Assembly: GCF_006965485.1 (NCBI RefSeq) | Contig: NZ_CP041360.1 | Span: 7,606,501 to 7,670,500 of the forward strand | Direction of reading: 5' to 3' | DNA length: 64,000 nt | DNA from: Spirosoma sp. KCTC 42546 | Lineage (GTDB): Bacteria > Bacteroidota > Bacteroidia > Cytophagales > Spirosomataceae | Part shown: piece by piece, positions 17,331-25,692 of the stretch | Numbering within the stretch: the stretch's first letter is position 1 | How the letters are laid out: each line of letters opens with the position of its first letter | Made by a program: the position numbers and the translations under genes | The notes under the pieces: model-generated | What the model saw: the letters and a program-made list of their open reading frames with translations, nothing else | Databases searched by the model: none | What the model was told of the DNA's origin: nothing

Positions 17331-17831
17331 CTATTTCAAGCGCAACGAAGCCGGGATCATGGCCATGAACGAGTCGTAGACTTTGGGGTAATTAGCAGGA
17401 ACAGTTTTTGTCTTGTTTACAGCGCCCCAGGCAACTTTATAATTCAGTTTACCTTTTCGCCATTGAACAAACTTATAGATATTGCCGGGGTTATCGAATT
17501 TGGTCGTTTTGATTTTACAGTTCACTTCAACTGATGTAAACACCCGCTTCGTATTAGCCGCCGTTTGCTGGCCGATGAATGTATAAACCGTATCACGGTT
17601 GCGTCGGCCATAGAGTTTCCCATTCTCCAGCAAATAATAGGTTGCCGAAGCGCCTGTAAATCCGCCCCCACTGCCTACCACAATCTGGCGCAACTTGTAG
17701 GTAGCCGGTGTACTAGTGGTAGCCGTTTTACGAACGTTCGGCATCTTGTCGCCAGCCGCCCGGATACCCTGCGCAACAAGCTGATTTGCTATAAGCCAAT
17801 TAAAAAATAGTATCAGGAATAGGTACTTCAT
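17331..17831 (-). CDS. small secreted protein of unknown function
   Basis: Not recognised. The 166 residues begin with a signal peptide, MKYLFLILFFNWLIANQLVA, then about 140 mainly polar residues. The central pattern YKLRQIVVGSGGGFTGASAT followed by YYLLENGKLYGR is of a kind I associate with small Bacteroidota periplasmic proteins; the rest is beta-rich (VFTSVEVNCKIKTTKF, NLNYKVAWG-like). There is a single Cys in the mature chain, so no disulfide within it. A good TTG-N20-TACCTTTG promoter lies upstream, giving it its own transcript, which may read through a palindrome into the M4 protease gene. Confidence 0.75.
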   Translation of the reverse strand: MKYLFLILFFNWLIANQLVAQGIRAAGDKMPNVRKTATTSTPATYKLRQIVVGSGGGFTGASATYYLLENGKLYGRRNRDTVYTFIGQQTAANTKRVFTSVEVNCKIKTTKFDNPGNIYKFVQWRKGKLNYKVAWGAVNKTKTVPANYPKVYDSFMAMIPASLRLK

Positions 17832-17876
17832 TAGAATTATCTAAAAGTCTGGGACTTACAAGGCTTGCGTACAAAA

Positions 17877-17907
17877 CAAAGGTAGAGTAACGCCCTACCT
17901 TCGTCAA
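17877..17907 (-). promoter_or_regulatory. Bacteroidota-type promoter for the small secreted protein
   Basis: On the minus strand TTG (17905-17907), 20 nt, TACCTTTG (17877-17884): a full match to TTG-N20-TAnnTTTG. Transcription should begin about 17870, some 40 nt before the start codon at 17831. Confidence 0.8.
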
Positions 17908-17970
17908 TACTGCATTTGTATGATTTGAGGTAAACAGCGTATGAGACGGTATATAAGATGGATGAGTCAC

Positions 17971-18477
17971 CTAAGGAGGTGTAATCTGGCCATAAGTCGT
18001 CTGCGAAATCGTAACAGATTTTCGGAATAGCCCACGTCGAATCTTCACCTGCAATAAGTTATCAAAATCACCAGCCTCAATTTTAGTTAGGGTAGGCTGG
18101 GCGCCTAACCCTTTAGCGATTTCCAAAATCGTGTTGCTATGACCTACCACCAGCACCGTTTTGCTTGTACTAGCGCCAACCCGATTAACAATAGCCTCCG
18201 TAGGTTTCGCAGGATAATCGACCACCTGAATACCTAACCGCTGGGCCAATGGCTGAACCGTTTGTCGGGTACGCCGATAAGGAGTTGAGAAAATGGAATC
18301 AATGTGCTGTTTTGCCAACGTTTCGGCTAATGCGGTTGCCCGTGCATAACCCGCCGGACTAAGGTTCGTTGTATCCGTTTCGTTCACCTTTTCGCCATGA
18401 CGAACAATATAAACAGTGGTTGTGGAGCAGGCGGTAGAGACAGCGATCAGGAAAGCAAACAGAGTAAAGAAGCGCAT
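17971..18477 (-). CDS. histidine phosphatase superfamily protein (SixA/PGM-like), exported
   Basis: The 168-residue protein has a short signal sequence, MRFFTLFAFLIAVSTACSTT, with a Cys that could be a lipid anchor although the lipobox is weak. The histidine phosphatase core follows: VYIVRHGEKVNETD with catalytic His in RHGE, LSPAGYARATAL, IFSTPYRRTRQTVQPLA with the second-arginine motif, and VLVVGHSNTI with the second catalytic His. These enzymes transfer phosphate through a phosphohistidine. The small size and exported position fit an uncharacterised Bacteroidota branch that acts on an extracytoplasmic phospho-compound; substrate unknown. It ends with a good distance to its neighbour and no obvious operon partner. 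Confidence 0.87.
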   Translation of the reverse strand: MRFFTLFAFLIAVSTACSTTTVYIVRHGEKVNETDTTNLSPAGYARATALAETLAKQHIDSIFSTPYRRTRQTVQPLAQRLGIQVVDYPAKPTEAIVNRVGASTSKTVLVVGHSNTILEIAKGLGAQPTLTKIEAGDFDNLLQVKIRRGLFRKSVTISQTTYGQITPP

Positions 18478-18490
18478 AATTTTATATACC

Positions 18491-18553
18491 TACGGGCTTT
18501 AGCCCGTAAGAAAAATAATTGTTGTTAGTTACCTAAACACGGGCTTAGCCCGT
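18491..18553. repeat. paired TACGGGCT-AGCCCGTA hairpins
   Basis: Two short palindromes, TACGGGCTTTAGCCCGTA (18491-18508) and ACGGGCTTAGCCCGT (18539-18553), stand in the same orientation about 30 bp apart between two minus-strand genes. Both are followed by AAG. They look like a repeat family with two copies rather than terminators, since no T-run follows. Confidence 0.7.
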
Positions 18554-18566
18554 AAGTACAATGATA

Positions 18567-18597
18567 CAAAAAAGCCCCCGGCTATTTGCCGGAGGCC
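18567..18597 (-). terminator. terminator for the DUF1080 gene
   Basis: On the minus strand GCCTCCGGCAAATAGCCGGGGGC is a hairpin with GCYCCCGGC-type arms followed by six T residues. It lies 27 nt after the DUF1080 stop codon. Confidence 0.88.
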
Positions 18598-18624
18598 CAA
18601 TCGTTGTTCGTAAGCGGTCAATGC

Positions 18625-19431
18625 CTATAACTCCCGAATCCAGATGTTCCGGAAACCAACTGGGTTGCCGTGATCCTGCAGCAGAATTGGACCGGCGCCG
18701 TGTGGTTGTACTTTTGGATAACCAATGTATTCTGTTGTACCCCGAATGGCAGCGTGGTTCTGCACGATTATTCCGTTGAGCAACACCGTTACGTATGCAT
18801 AGTCGGTCATCATACCCGCTTTGTTGAATTTAGGGGCCTGATAAATAACATCATACGTTTGCCACTCACCGGGTTTGCGGCTAGGGTTGGCCAATGGAAT
18901 AGACTGCTTGTAAATCGATCCAACCATGCCATCTACGTACGTTGGATTGTTATAGTTATCCAGTACCTGTAGCTCATAGCGCCCCTGTAAAAAAACACCA
19001 CTATTACCGCGGCCCTGGCTAGTACCTTCCACTTTTTCAGGCGTTTTAAACTCCAGGTGCAGTTGAAAATCGTTGAACTCTTTTTTCGAACGAGCCGAGA
19101 ATCCTTTGGTCGAATACATCACACCATCCGTTACGGGCCATTTTAGCGGACCTTCGTTGGTTTTTTCCCAGTTAGCGGGCGAATAGCCTTTGATGGCTAC
19201 CCATTCATCTGTGTTTTTACCATCGAACAGCACAATAGCATCAGAAGGCGGAGTTGTACCGGATGTATTGGCAGTTACAGTACCAGGGGTAATAACGGGT
19301 GGGACCGGCTCCCAAATTTCGGTCGACTGGGGAGTTTGTTTGCTGGGGTCAGTTTGGGCCACAGCCTGATTGGTGATGGCAAGACTCGCTAAACCAACAT
19401 AGATAGCAAGCGATACATGTACGTTTTTCAT
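18625..19431 (-). CDS. secreted DUF1080 (3-keto-glycoside hydrolase-like) protein
   Basis: A 268-residue protein with signal peptide MKNVHVSLAIYVGLASLAIT, and the single concanavalin-like beta-sandwich of the 3-keto-disaccharide hydrolase (DUF1080) family: AIVLFDGKNTDEWVA, GVMYSTKGFSARSKKEFNDF, LHLEFKTPEK, GNSGVFLQGRYELQVLDNYN, GEWQTYDVIYQAPKFN and ILLQDHGNPVGFRNIWIREL. Some family members split 3-keto-glycosides made by periplasmic sugar oxidation. It diverges from a second, larger DUF1080 gene at 19581, and a sugar-dehydrogenase-like propeller with cytochrome c follows that gene, consistent with an oxidise-then-cleave route. The reaction of this particular protein is inferred. Confidence 0.9.
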   Translation of the reverse strand: MKNVHVSLAIYVGLASLAITNQAVAQTDPSKQTPQSTEIWEPVPPVITPGTVTANTSGTTPPSDAIVLFDGKNTDEWVAIKGYSPANWEKTNEGPLKWPVTDGVMYSTKGFSARSKKEFNDFQLHLEFKTPEKVEGTSQGRGNSGVFLQGRYELQVLDNYNNPTYVDGMVGSIYKQSIPLANPSRKPGEWQTYDVIYQAPKFNKAGMMTDYAYVTVLLNGIIVQNHAAIRGTTEYIGYPKVQPHGAGPILLQDHGNPVGFRNIWIREL

Positions 19432-19483
19432 AAAAAATTATGTAGAAATTTACGCGGGTTAATGCATTCTCGGGTAAAACGCC

Positions 19484-19491
19484 CAAATATA
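19484..19491 (-). promoter_or_regulatory. TATATTTG -7 element for the DUF1080 gene
   Basis: On the minus strand TATATTTG matches TAnnTTTG and would start transcription near 19477, some 45 nt upstream of the start at 19431. I see no TTG at the ideal distance upstream, so the call is tentative. Confidence 0.45.
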
Positions 19492-19580
19492 AGTCTAACT
19501 GTCAATCAGCAGTCTTTTATAGGGAAAAAATGTAACTTTCGCCCTTCAAACTCATGATAGCTTATATGGTAAATCTACCT

Positions 19581-21452
19581 ATGTCAGCTCGCTTTAGCGG
19601 GCTGCTCGGCGTAAGCTTGGCAATTGGTATCGGACTGGCAATAGCCCAACCCGCTCCCATGCCTGGTGTTACGCTCCCTCTCAACGATTTAAGTGCCTTC
19701 TCAAACCCAACGCCCAACTGGCGTATTGTTGGCAGCGTCCGGGCTGATCTCAACAAAGAGAACACGCTGCTTACCGACAAAGGCACCGGTGTGCTGGCCA
19801 ACATTCCCATGGCCCATCCCACGGCCGACCCTAAAAATCCCTATAAATACGATCTCTTTACAACGCTACAGCATGGGGATGTCGACCTGGAATTAGATTA
19901 CATGATGGCCTCGAAGTCAAATTCAGGGGTATATCTGCAAGGGCGTTATGAAATCCAGTTACGCGATAGCTGGGAAATACGCACGCCCAATGTACACGAC
20001 AATGGGGGCGTTTACGAGCGCTGGGACGAAAAACGGCCCGAAGGCCATAAAGGCTACGAAGGGCATGCGGCACGCCAGAACGCTAGTCGTGCACCCGGCT
20101 TATGGCAGCACATAAAAATCTCGTTTCAGGCTCCACGGTTTAACGCAAACGGCCAAAAGACCGAAAATGGCCGTGTGATTCGGGTTGAGTTGAACGGCGT
20201 CATTATTCAGGAAGATGTGGAACTGACAGGCCCGACCCGTGGCTCTGCCTTTGCCGATGAAAAAGCCCTTGGCCCACTCCGTATTCAGGGCGATCATGGC
20301 GCGGTAGCGATCCGAAACATCCGCTACGTCACCTACGACAAACCCCGGCCCGAATTAATGAACTTGAAATATGCCGTGTATAAAGGCAAGTTTCAGAAGG
20401 AGCCTGAATACGACAAAACGGCTCCTGAATCAGAAGGTACTTCTACGGTGTTGTCAGCATCGGTTAGTCGTATTCCGAATGAGTTTCTGATTCGCTATAC
20501 CGGCACGTTGCGCGTTTCGGAACCCGGCGAATACCGCTTCAACCTCGGCGTTCCAGGCGGTGGCGGTATGATGAAAATCAATAACCAATCGGTCATTGCT
20601 CCCGGCGAATGGAACGCCAGTGGTAAAGCAACCTTGCCTAAAGGTGATCTGCCGTTTGAGCTGCTCTACGCCAAATTTGTTGATTGGGCGCAACCCGCAC
20701 TAGGCCTTACAGTGGCAGGTCCTGGTATCCGCGAGTACGTCATTAGTGACGGTCCCGGTGGCACTGGCGAAGAAGTAGACCCAATTATGGTGGATGCACC
20801 AACGAACACAATCCTCCGCAGCTTTATGGATATGCCGGGCGAAAAAAACACCCAAGGGAGAACATTACGTGTAACCCATGCCATTTCGGTGGGCAGCCCT
20901 GAGCAAATTCATTATACCTACGATCTCGATAAGGGGGCTTTAGTGCAAGTCTGGCGTGGCGCATTTCTGGACGCTACACCCATGTGGCACGAGCGGGGCG
21001 ATGGTTCGTCGCGCCCAATGGGGATGGTGCAGCGCCTGGGTGCTCCTGTCTTGTTTCTGAGCAAACTCGCTTCCCCACAAGCCAACTGGATTGCCGATAC
21101 AACCGGCTCTTCATACCACCCGAAAGGCTACGTACTGGACGATAGCGATCGCCCAACCTTCCGTTACCAGAGTTATGGGGCATCAATCGAAGATAAAATT
21201 CGGGTATTGGGCGAGGGCAAAGGTATTCAGCGCGAAGTGACCGTAACCAATCCAGCCAGCGATCTTTACGCTCGTCTGATCAGCGGCACAAGCATCACGG
21301 CAATGGAAAATGGCATGTATCTGGTCGATGGCCAGGAATACATTCGGATCGACGATGTAGCTGGCGCGAAACCCACCATTCGGGACGCCAACGGACGGCA
21401 GGAACTGATCGTGCCAGTAAAGGGGAAGTTGACCTATTCGATACTATTTTAA
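19581..21452 (+). CDS. secreted DUF1080 protein with PA14-like domain
   Basis: The start at 19581 opens a compact signal peptide, MSARFSGLLGVSLAIGIGLA ending at AQP; ATG codons at 19554 and 19566 are in frame but would lengthen the leader. About residues 25-250 are a DUF1080 sandwich (SKSNSGVYLQGRYEIQLRDS, PGLWQHIKISFQAPRFN, LRIQGDHGAVAIRNIRYVTY). Next is a PA14-like beta barrel (about 285-390, FLIRYTGTLRVSEPGEYRFN, MMKINNQSV), then a third beta region (about 415-623) with HAISVGSPEQIHYTYDLDKG. The last region is also found in Bacteroidota sugar-oxidation proteins. It is separated from the next gene, a propeller-cytochrome fusion, only by an AATG palindrome and probably co-transcribed. Confidence 0.86.
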   Translation: MSARFSGLLGVSLAIGIGLAIAQPAPMPGVTLPLNDLSAFSNPTPNWRIVGSVRADLNKENTLLTDKGTGVLANIPMAHPTADPKNPYKYDLFTTLQHGDVDLELDYMMASKSNSGVYLQGRYEIQLRDSWEIRTPNVHDNGGVYERWDEKRPEGHKGYEGHAARQNASRAPGLWQHIKISFQAPRFNANGQKTENGRVIRVELNGVIIQEDVELTGPTRGSAFADEKALGPLRIQGDHGAVAIRNIRYVTYDKPRPELMNLKYAVYKGKFQKEPEYDKTAPESEGTSTVLSASVSRIPNEFLIRYTGTLRVSEPGEYRFNLGVPGGGGMMKINNQSVIAPGEWNASGKATLPKGDLPFELLYAKFVDWAQPALGLTVAGPGIREYVISDGPGGTGEEVDPIMVDAPTNTILRSFMDMPGEKNTQGRTLRVTHAISVGSPEQIHYTYDLDKGALVQVWRGAFLDATPMWHERGDGSSRPMGMVQRLGAPVLFLSKLASPQANWIADTTGSSYHPKGYVLDDSDRPTFRYQSYGASIEDKIRVLGEGKGIQREVTVTNPASDLYARLISGTSITAMENGMYLVDGQEYIRIDDVAGAKPTIRDANGRQELIVPVKGKLTYSILF

Positions 21453-21532
21453 ATGGATAATGGCCAATGTATAATGAATAATGTCCACTGACATAAAACA
21501 CATTATCCATTGCTCATTATCCATTATTCATT
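21452..21532. repeat. imperfect 33-bp-arm palindrome, AATG-word class
   Basis: Arms 21452-21484 and 21500-21532, each of four AATGNATAATG-like words, are complementary at most positions. The left arm begins on the last base of the DUF1080 stop codon and the right arm ends 11 nt before the next ATG, so the element makes up almost the whole gap. Confidence 0.85.
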
Positions 21533-21543
21533 GATACATCATT

Positions 21544-23562
21544 ATGAAAAAGATACTCACAACCCTCTTTACGATAGCCACCCTCACGGCGGTTATGGCG
21601 CAGGAATCGCCGAAGGAGGAAGATTTTTTCAAGATTCTGAAAGTAACCGCGCCCGAAGGCACCCTGCTCGAAGTGGGCGGTATGACCGTACTACCGAACG
21701 GCGATCTGGGTGTGGCTACGCGCCGGGGCGATGTCTGGATTGTGGAGAACCCCACCAGCCGGAAGCCTTTCTTCCGCAAATTCGCGTCGGGGTTACACGA
21801 GATTCTGGGACTAACCTACAAAGACGGCGCCCTCTACTGTGCCCAGCGTGGCGAATTGACCAAAATGATCGACTCCAATCAGGATGGCAAGGCCGATGTG
21901 TTCGAGACGGTGTATGCCTGGCCACTGTCAGGGCATTACCATGAGTATAGCTTCGGACCCAAGATCGCTCCCGATGGCAATTTCTTCGTAACGGGCAACG
22001 TAGCCTTTGGTGATGAAGAATGGTGGCGGGGTGAGAGCCGGGTTCCCTGGCGCGGTTGGACTATGAAAATCAGCGAAAATGGCACCATGCAGCCCTGGGC
22101 TACCGGTATGCGTTCTCCTTGTGGCTTGGGCATCTTCGATGGTGAACTTTTCTACGCCGACAACCAGGGCGACTGGATGGGTTCGGGTGGTGTTGTGCAC
22201 GTAAAGAAAGGCGCTTTTGTGGGTCACCCCGCCGGATTGCGCTGGTCGGGTATGGCCAACTCACCCGTTAAACTGACAACGGAACAGTTTACGGCTAAAG
22301 TTGATGAACGGCGTCGCCGGGACGAAAATGGTCGTGCCATTAAACCCGAAAACGTAGTCAACGAAACGCCGAACCTGCTTTACGCCATGAAAGAGCAATT
22401 TCCCAACGCGGAGATACAAACGCCTGCCGTTTGGTTGCCTCACGGTATTCTGGGCATTTCCAACTCCGAAATTCTGGAAATTCCACAGGGTGCCTTCGGG
22501 CCATTTTCAGGCCAGTTGCTGGTTGGCGATCAGGGTATGAGTAAAATCTCTCGTGTGTTCATGGAAAAAGTGAATGGTGAATACCAGGGCGGGGCCATCG
22601 AATTCCGAAATGGGTTCCGATCGGGTGTGTTGCGGATGGCCTTCGCGAAAGATGGTTCACTGTTTGTTGGCGAAACCAACCGGGGCTGGGGTTCGGCCGG
22701 TGATGCGAATGAAGGACTGCAACGGCTGGCCTGGAACGGTGCCATCCCTTTTGAAATGCGCACGGTGAAAGCCATGCCCGACGGTTTCGAAGTCGAATTT
22801 ACAAGCCCGGTTGACCGCAAGTCGGCCGAGGATTTGGCGTCGTACCGGGTGGAGAGCTTTTTGTACAAATACCATGCGGTTTACGGTAGCCCAACCATCA
22901 ACAAAGAAGCGCTACCCCTCAAAGGGGTGAAGGTTTCGGCGGATGGCCTGAAAGCCCGGTTGATCGTTGGCGACCTACGCAAATACTACATCCACCAACT
23001 AACGCTGGATGGCGTTCGGGGTGCCACAGGATCATACTCACTCGTTCACCCGATTGCCTACTACACGCTCAATAACATTCCCGATGGCGAAAAATTAGCC
23101 ATGAGTGAGGTAAGCACGAAGAATTCAGCAGCGGCTCCGGCACCAGCCTCGACAACGTCAGCAACTACAGAAACAAGCAAGAAAGCACCAGCCAAAGCAG
23201 GTGGTAAGCCTGTTACAGGTGGTAAGCCGAAACTGGTAGAAGGTCAGGCCGTAACGATGGCAAAAGCCCCGACCTATGAAGAAGTAAAAGGCTTGCTTAA
23301 TCGCAACACGTGTTCGGCCTGCCATCAAGCCAACAAACGACAGGTGGGACCCGCTTTCTCGGAAGTAGCCAAGCGTAAGTATACTAACGACCAGATTGTG
23401 GACTTGATCTACAGCCCCAAGCCACACAATTGGCCCGACTATGCTACCGAAATGCCTCCTATGCCACAGGTTCCTAGAGCCGATGCGCTGAAGATTGCCG
23501 CCTGGATCAATTCGCTGGCACCAGCTAGTGGAAGTACGTCGAAAGGCGAGCCGAAGCCATAA
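21544..23562 (+). CDS. secreted sorbosone-dehydrogenase-like propeller fused to cytochrome c
   Basis: The signal peptide is MKKILTTLFTIATLTAVMAQ. Residues about 30-400 form a glucose/sorbosone-dehydrogenase-type beta-propeller (GGMTVLPNGDLGVATRRGDV, HEILGLTYKDGALYCAQRGE, GLGIFDGELFYADNQGDWMG, WLPHGILGISNSEI). An immunoglobulin-like region and an Ala/Pro/Lys-rich linker (about 525-565) lead to a class I cytochrome c domain, with heme motif C590-S-A-C593-H594 and a likely Met ligand in EMPPMPQV. The propeller could oxidise a sugar and pass electrons to the attached heme. PQQ or heme dependence cannot be decided here. Its place after DUF1080 genes suggests oxidation to a keto-sugar that the DUF1080 proteins cleave. 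Confidence 0.88.
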   Translation: MKKILTTLFTIATLTAVMAQESPKEEDFFKILKVTAPEGTLLEVGGMTVLPNGDLGVATRRGDVWIVENPTSRKPFFRKFASGLHEILGLTYKDGALYCAQRGELTKMIDSNQDGKADVFETVYAWPLSGHYHEYSFGPKIAPDGNFFVTGNVAFGDEEWWRGESRVPWRGWTMKISENGTMQPWATGMRSPCGLGIFDGELFYADNQGDWMGSGGVVHVKKGAFVGHPAGLRWSGMANSPVKLTTEQFTAKVDERRRRDENGRAIKPENVVNETPNLLYAMKEQFPNAEIQTPAVWLPHGILGISNSEILEIPQGAFGPFSGQLLVGDQGMSKISRVFMEKVNGEYQGGAIEFRNGFRSGVLRMAFAKDGSLFVGETNRGWGSAGDANEGLQRLAWNGAIPFEMRTVKAMPDGFEVEFTSPVDRKSAEDLASYRVESFLYKYHAVYGSPTINKEALPLKGVKVSADGLKARLIVGDLRKYYIHQLTLDGVRGATGSYSLVHPIAYYTLNNIPDGEKLAMSEVSTKNSAAAPAPASTTSATTETSKKAPAKAGGKPVTGGKPKLVEGQAVTMAKAPTYEEVKGLLNRNTCSACHQANKRQVGPAFSEVAKRKYTNDQIVDLIYSPKPHNWPDYATEMPPMPQVPRADALKIAAWINSLAPASGSTSKGEPKP

Positions 23563-23590
23563 TTTCTGGCAGCTACATAGCAAACTTCTA

Positions 23591-23629
23591 AAACACAAAT
23601 AAGGGCGCAAAGGCCCTTATTTGTGTTTT
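23591..23629. terminator. bidirectional-type terminator, 16-bp stem
   Basis: AAACACAAATAAGGGC and GCCCTTATTTGTGTTT pair perfectly around a 6-nt loop, ending in T. It lies 28 nt after the propeller-cytochrome stop and closes that operon. Confidence 0.9.
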
Positions 23630-23685
23630 GCACTAAGTCCAAGATTATTTTTTCAAAAATCAATCCAATTTTAATCGTTCTTTAA

Positions 23686-23693
23686 TACATTTG
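23686..23693 (+). promoter_or_regulatory. TACATTTG -7 element of the barrel protein gene
   Basis: TACATTTG matches TAnnTTTG exactly and lies 30 nt before the start codon at 23723. The -33 region is A/T-rich with no TTG at the ideal spacing. Confidence 0.6.
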
Positions 23694-23722
23694 AAAAACG
23701 TTATACATGTTCTTTTCAAACT

Positions 23723-24313
23723 ATGAAACTTGTTTCTATTCTACCACTCTTATTCCTGTTAGGCACTTCTTCAGTATACGCTCAGAACGCTCCTACTCGT
23801 GAAATTGGCCTACGAATCAGCAGCTTCGACAATATAGGTCTCATTTACAAAAAGCAACTCAGCGAAAATACGTACCGGCGTTATCGACTGGCTTTTGGCA
23901 ATCTAAGTGCAAATTTCATCGGTAGCAATTCACTGATCGGGTTCTCAGCAGGAGGTGCTATTGGTAAAGAAAAGCGCAGACCCATCAATGATAAACTTCA
24001 GTTTGTGTATGGCACCGAGTTAATCGCCAGCCTAGGGCTAAATTCGTCCAGCACCGGAAATTTGACCATTAGTGATGGAAATGGCGGTACAACTACCTAC
24101 ACAGGCAGCAATCTTTTAATTGTTACGCCTTCTGTTGGCGTAGGCTTCGTATTGGGTGCACAATACAATTTTAATCCGAAATGGTATCTCAGTGCAGAAT
24201 TGATTCCTTCCATTACAGCCAGTGGTTCCTTTGGCAATGGTTCAAGCCTGTACAGTTTTCAGGCGGGCTTTAATTCATCGAGCGCCGGAGTCACGGGAGC
24301 TTATCGCTTTTAA
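23723..24313 (+). CDS. outer-membrane beta-barrel-like protein, unknown function
   Basis: Not assigned to a named family. The 196 residues start with a signal peptide, MKLVSILPLLFLLGTSSVYA, then show alternating hydrophobic strands typical of small eight-stranded barrels: REIGLRISSFDNIGLIYKKQ, YRLAFGNLSANFI, VTPSVGVGFVLGAQYNF, and it ends in ...GVTGAYRF with the aromatic last residue that outer-membrane barrels carry. A well-placed -7 element lies upstream and a terminator-like hairpin about 170 nt downstream, so it is probably monocistronic. Its role is unknown. Confidence 0.8.
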   Translation: MKLVSILPLLFLLGTSSVYAQNAPTREIGLRISSFDNIGLIYKKQLSENTYRRYRLAFGNLSANFIGSNSLIGFSAGGAIGKEKRRPINDKLQFVYGTELIASLGLNSSSTGNLTISDGNGGTTTYTGSNLLIVTPSVGVGFVLGAQYNFNPKWYLSAELIPSITASGSFGNGSSLYSFQAGFNSSSAGVTGAYRF

Positions 24314-24483
24314 TGGTTTCATGTATCTATCGTTTTCGACGTTGTTATTCTGCTTGGACCTGATGGCAAGTTTGTCGCTAAACATGTTCGGGGAAGATTT
24401 GGGTAAAAAATCAGGAGAATTCCTGACAGCCAGGCCCTGATTGTCTCCAGTTTTTTAACCTATTTTACTACCTCACCTTTTTG

Positions 24484-24523
24484 TTACCCGCAACGGTTTA
24501 CGTACGTTGCGGGTAGTTTTTTT
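24484..24523 (+). terminator. terminator-like hairpin 10 nt before a start codon (possible attenuator)
   Basis: TTACCCGCAACG and CGTTGCGGGTA pair around a short loop and are followed by a run of seven T (24517-24523). It may end the transcript of the barrel gene 170 nt upstream, but it stops only 10 nt before the ATG at 24534. I see no TAnnTTTG promoter in the gap, so the downstream gene would be transcribed through this element. Confidence 0.75.
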
Positions 24524-24533
24524 ACTGATACCT

Positions 24534-25601
24534 ATGACTTCATCTACCGATGCCGGCATCAAACCGGCCATTCAGGAAAAATTTGAACACCTCTGGCATT
24601 TGGTGGGCAACACGCCAATGCTTGAACTCTTTTATACCGATCGGGGACAGCCGCGTTCGCTCTATGTCAAATGCGAACACTACAACCTGACAGGCAGCAT
24701 GAAAGACCGGATGGCGCTTCATGTGCTCCATCAGGCGTATCGGGAAGGCCATATTAAACCCGGCGACCGCATCGTAGAAGCCACCAGCGGTAGTTCGGGC
24801 ATTGCGTTTTCGGCCGTTGGTCGGGCGTTGGGGCACCCCGTTACAATCATTATGCCCGCCGGCATCAGTCAGGAACGGATTGATATTATCCGAAGCCTGG
24901 GCGCTGATATTGTGCTATTTACCAAAGAAGAAGGTGGCTTTATGGGTGCTATTCGGCGGTCGGAGGAATTAGCCGCCAGCGACCCGAATGTGTTTTTACC
25001 CCGCCAATTTGCCAACAAATACAACGCCGAAGCCCATCGCCTGACAACCGGCAAAGAGATCTGGCTGCAATTGCAAAGCGTGGACATTACACCCGACGCC
25101 TTTGTGGCCGGTGTTGGTACGGGCGGCACGGTAATGGGCGTAGGACGTTACCTGAAATCGCGCAAACCTGACATTCAGATTCACCCACTCGAACCTGCCG
25201 AATCGCCAACCTTATCGGTAGGCTACAAAACTGGAACGCACCGGATTCAGGGCTTTTTCGATGAATTCATCCCGGATATTCTGAAGCTGGATGAGCTGGA
25301 CAAAGTGGTGCAGGCCAACGATGGCGATTCGATTTTGGTTGCGCAAAAACTGGCGATTCAATTGGGCGTAGCCGTCGGAATTTCATCGGGTGCGAACCTG
25401 ATTGGCGCGATCAATCTTCAGCGCGAAATGGGCCCCGATGCCCGCGTCGTGACCATTCTGTGCGATAGCAACAAAAAATACCTCAGCACCGATCTAGTTA
25501 AGGAAGAACCAATAAAACCTGGCTACATGGCCCCCGATATTGAGTTTACCGACTACCGACCCATCAGCCGATTGCTGGTAGGAAGGCCGGGAGTATTTTA
25601 A
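24534..25601 (+). CDS. PLP-dependent cysteine synthase / cystathionine beta-synthase-like enzyme
   Basis: A 355-residue fold-type II PLP enzyme. The start at 24534 gives MTSSTDAGIKP; an upstream in-frame ATG would lie inside the terminator hairpin. The PLP lysine is K57 in NLTGSMKDRM, the substrate loop is EATSGSSGIA, and the phosphate-binding glycine loop is VGTGGTVMG. The segments HRIQGFFDEFIPDIL and VGISSGANLIGA are also typical. The family joins O-acetylserine or serine with sulfide or a thiol. It is longer than a classical CysK, with a C-terminal extension (KEEPIKPGYMAPDIEF), so it may be a Bacteroidota-specific branch. There are no other sulfur genes adjacent. Gene name withheld because CysK, CysM and Cbs-like forms cannot be separated by eye. 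Confidence 0.88.
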   Translation: MTSSTDAGIKPAIQEKFEHLWHLVGNTPMLELFYTDRGQPRSLYVKCEHYNLTGSMKDRMALHVLHQAYREGHIKPGDRIVEATSGSSGIAFSAVGRALGHPVTIIMPAGISQERIDIIRSLGADIVLFTKEEGGFMGAIRRSEELAASDPNVFLPRQFANKYNAEAHRLTTGKEIWLQLQSVDITPDAFVAGVGTGGTVMGVGRYLKSRKPDIQIHPLEPAESPTLSVGYKTGTHRIQGFFDEFIPDILKLDELDKVVQANDGDSILVAQKLAIQLGVAVGISSGANLIGAINLQREMGPDARVVTILCDSNKKYLSTDLVKEEPIKPGYMAPDIEFTDYRPISRLLVGRPGVF

Positions 25602-25604
25602 CTA

Positions 25605-25663
25605 CGTTTGTTCTTCCGACGATTGAATGACTCTCAAGCATTCTATTATCAGAAGAACAAACG
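25605..25663. other. 12-bp stem between convergent genes
   Basis: CGTTTGTTCTTC (25605-25616) and GAAGAACAAACG (25652-25663) are perfectly complementary around a 35-nt loop, between the stop of the cysteine-synthase-like gene and the stop of the glycerophosphodiesterase gene. It could end transcription from both sides, but there is no T-run. Confidence 0.5.
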
Positions 25664-25692
25664 AAACACCATAACCCTGAGCGAATTCTGTT

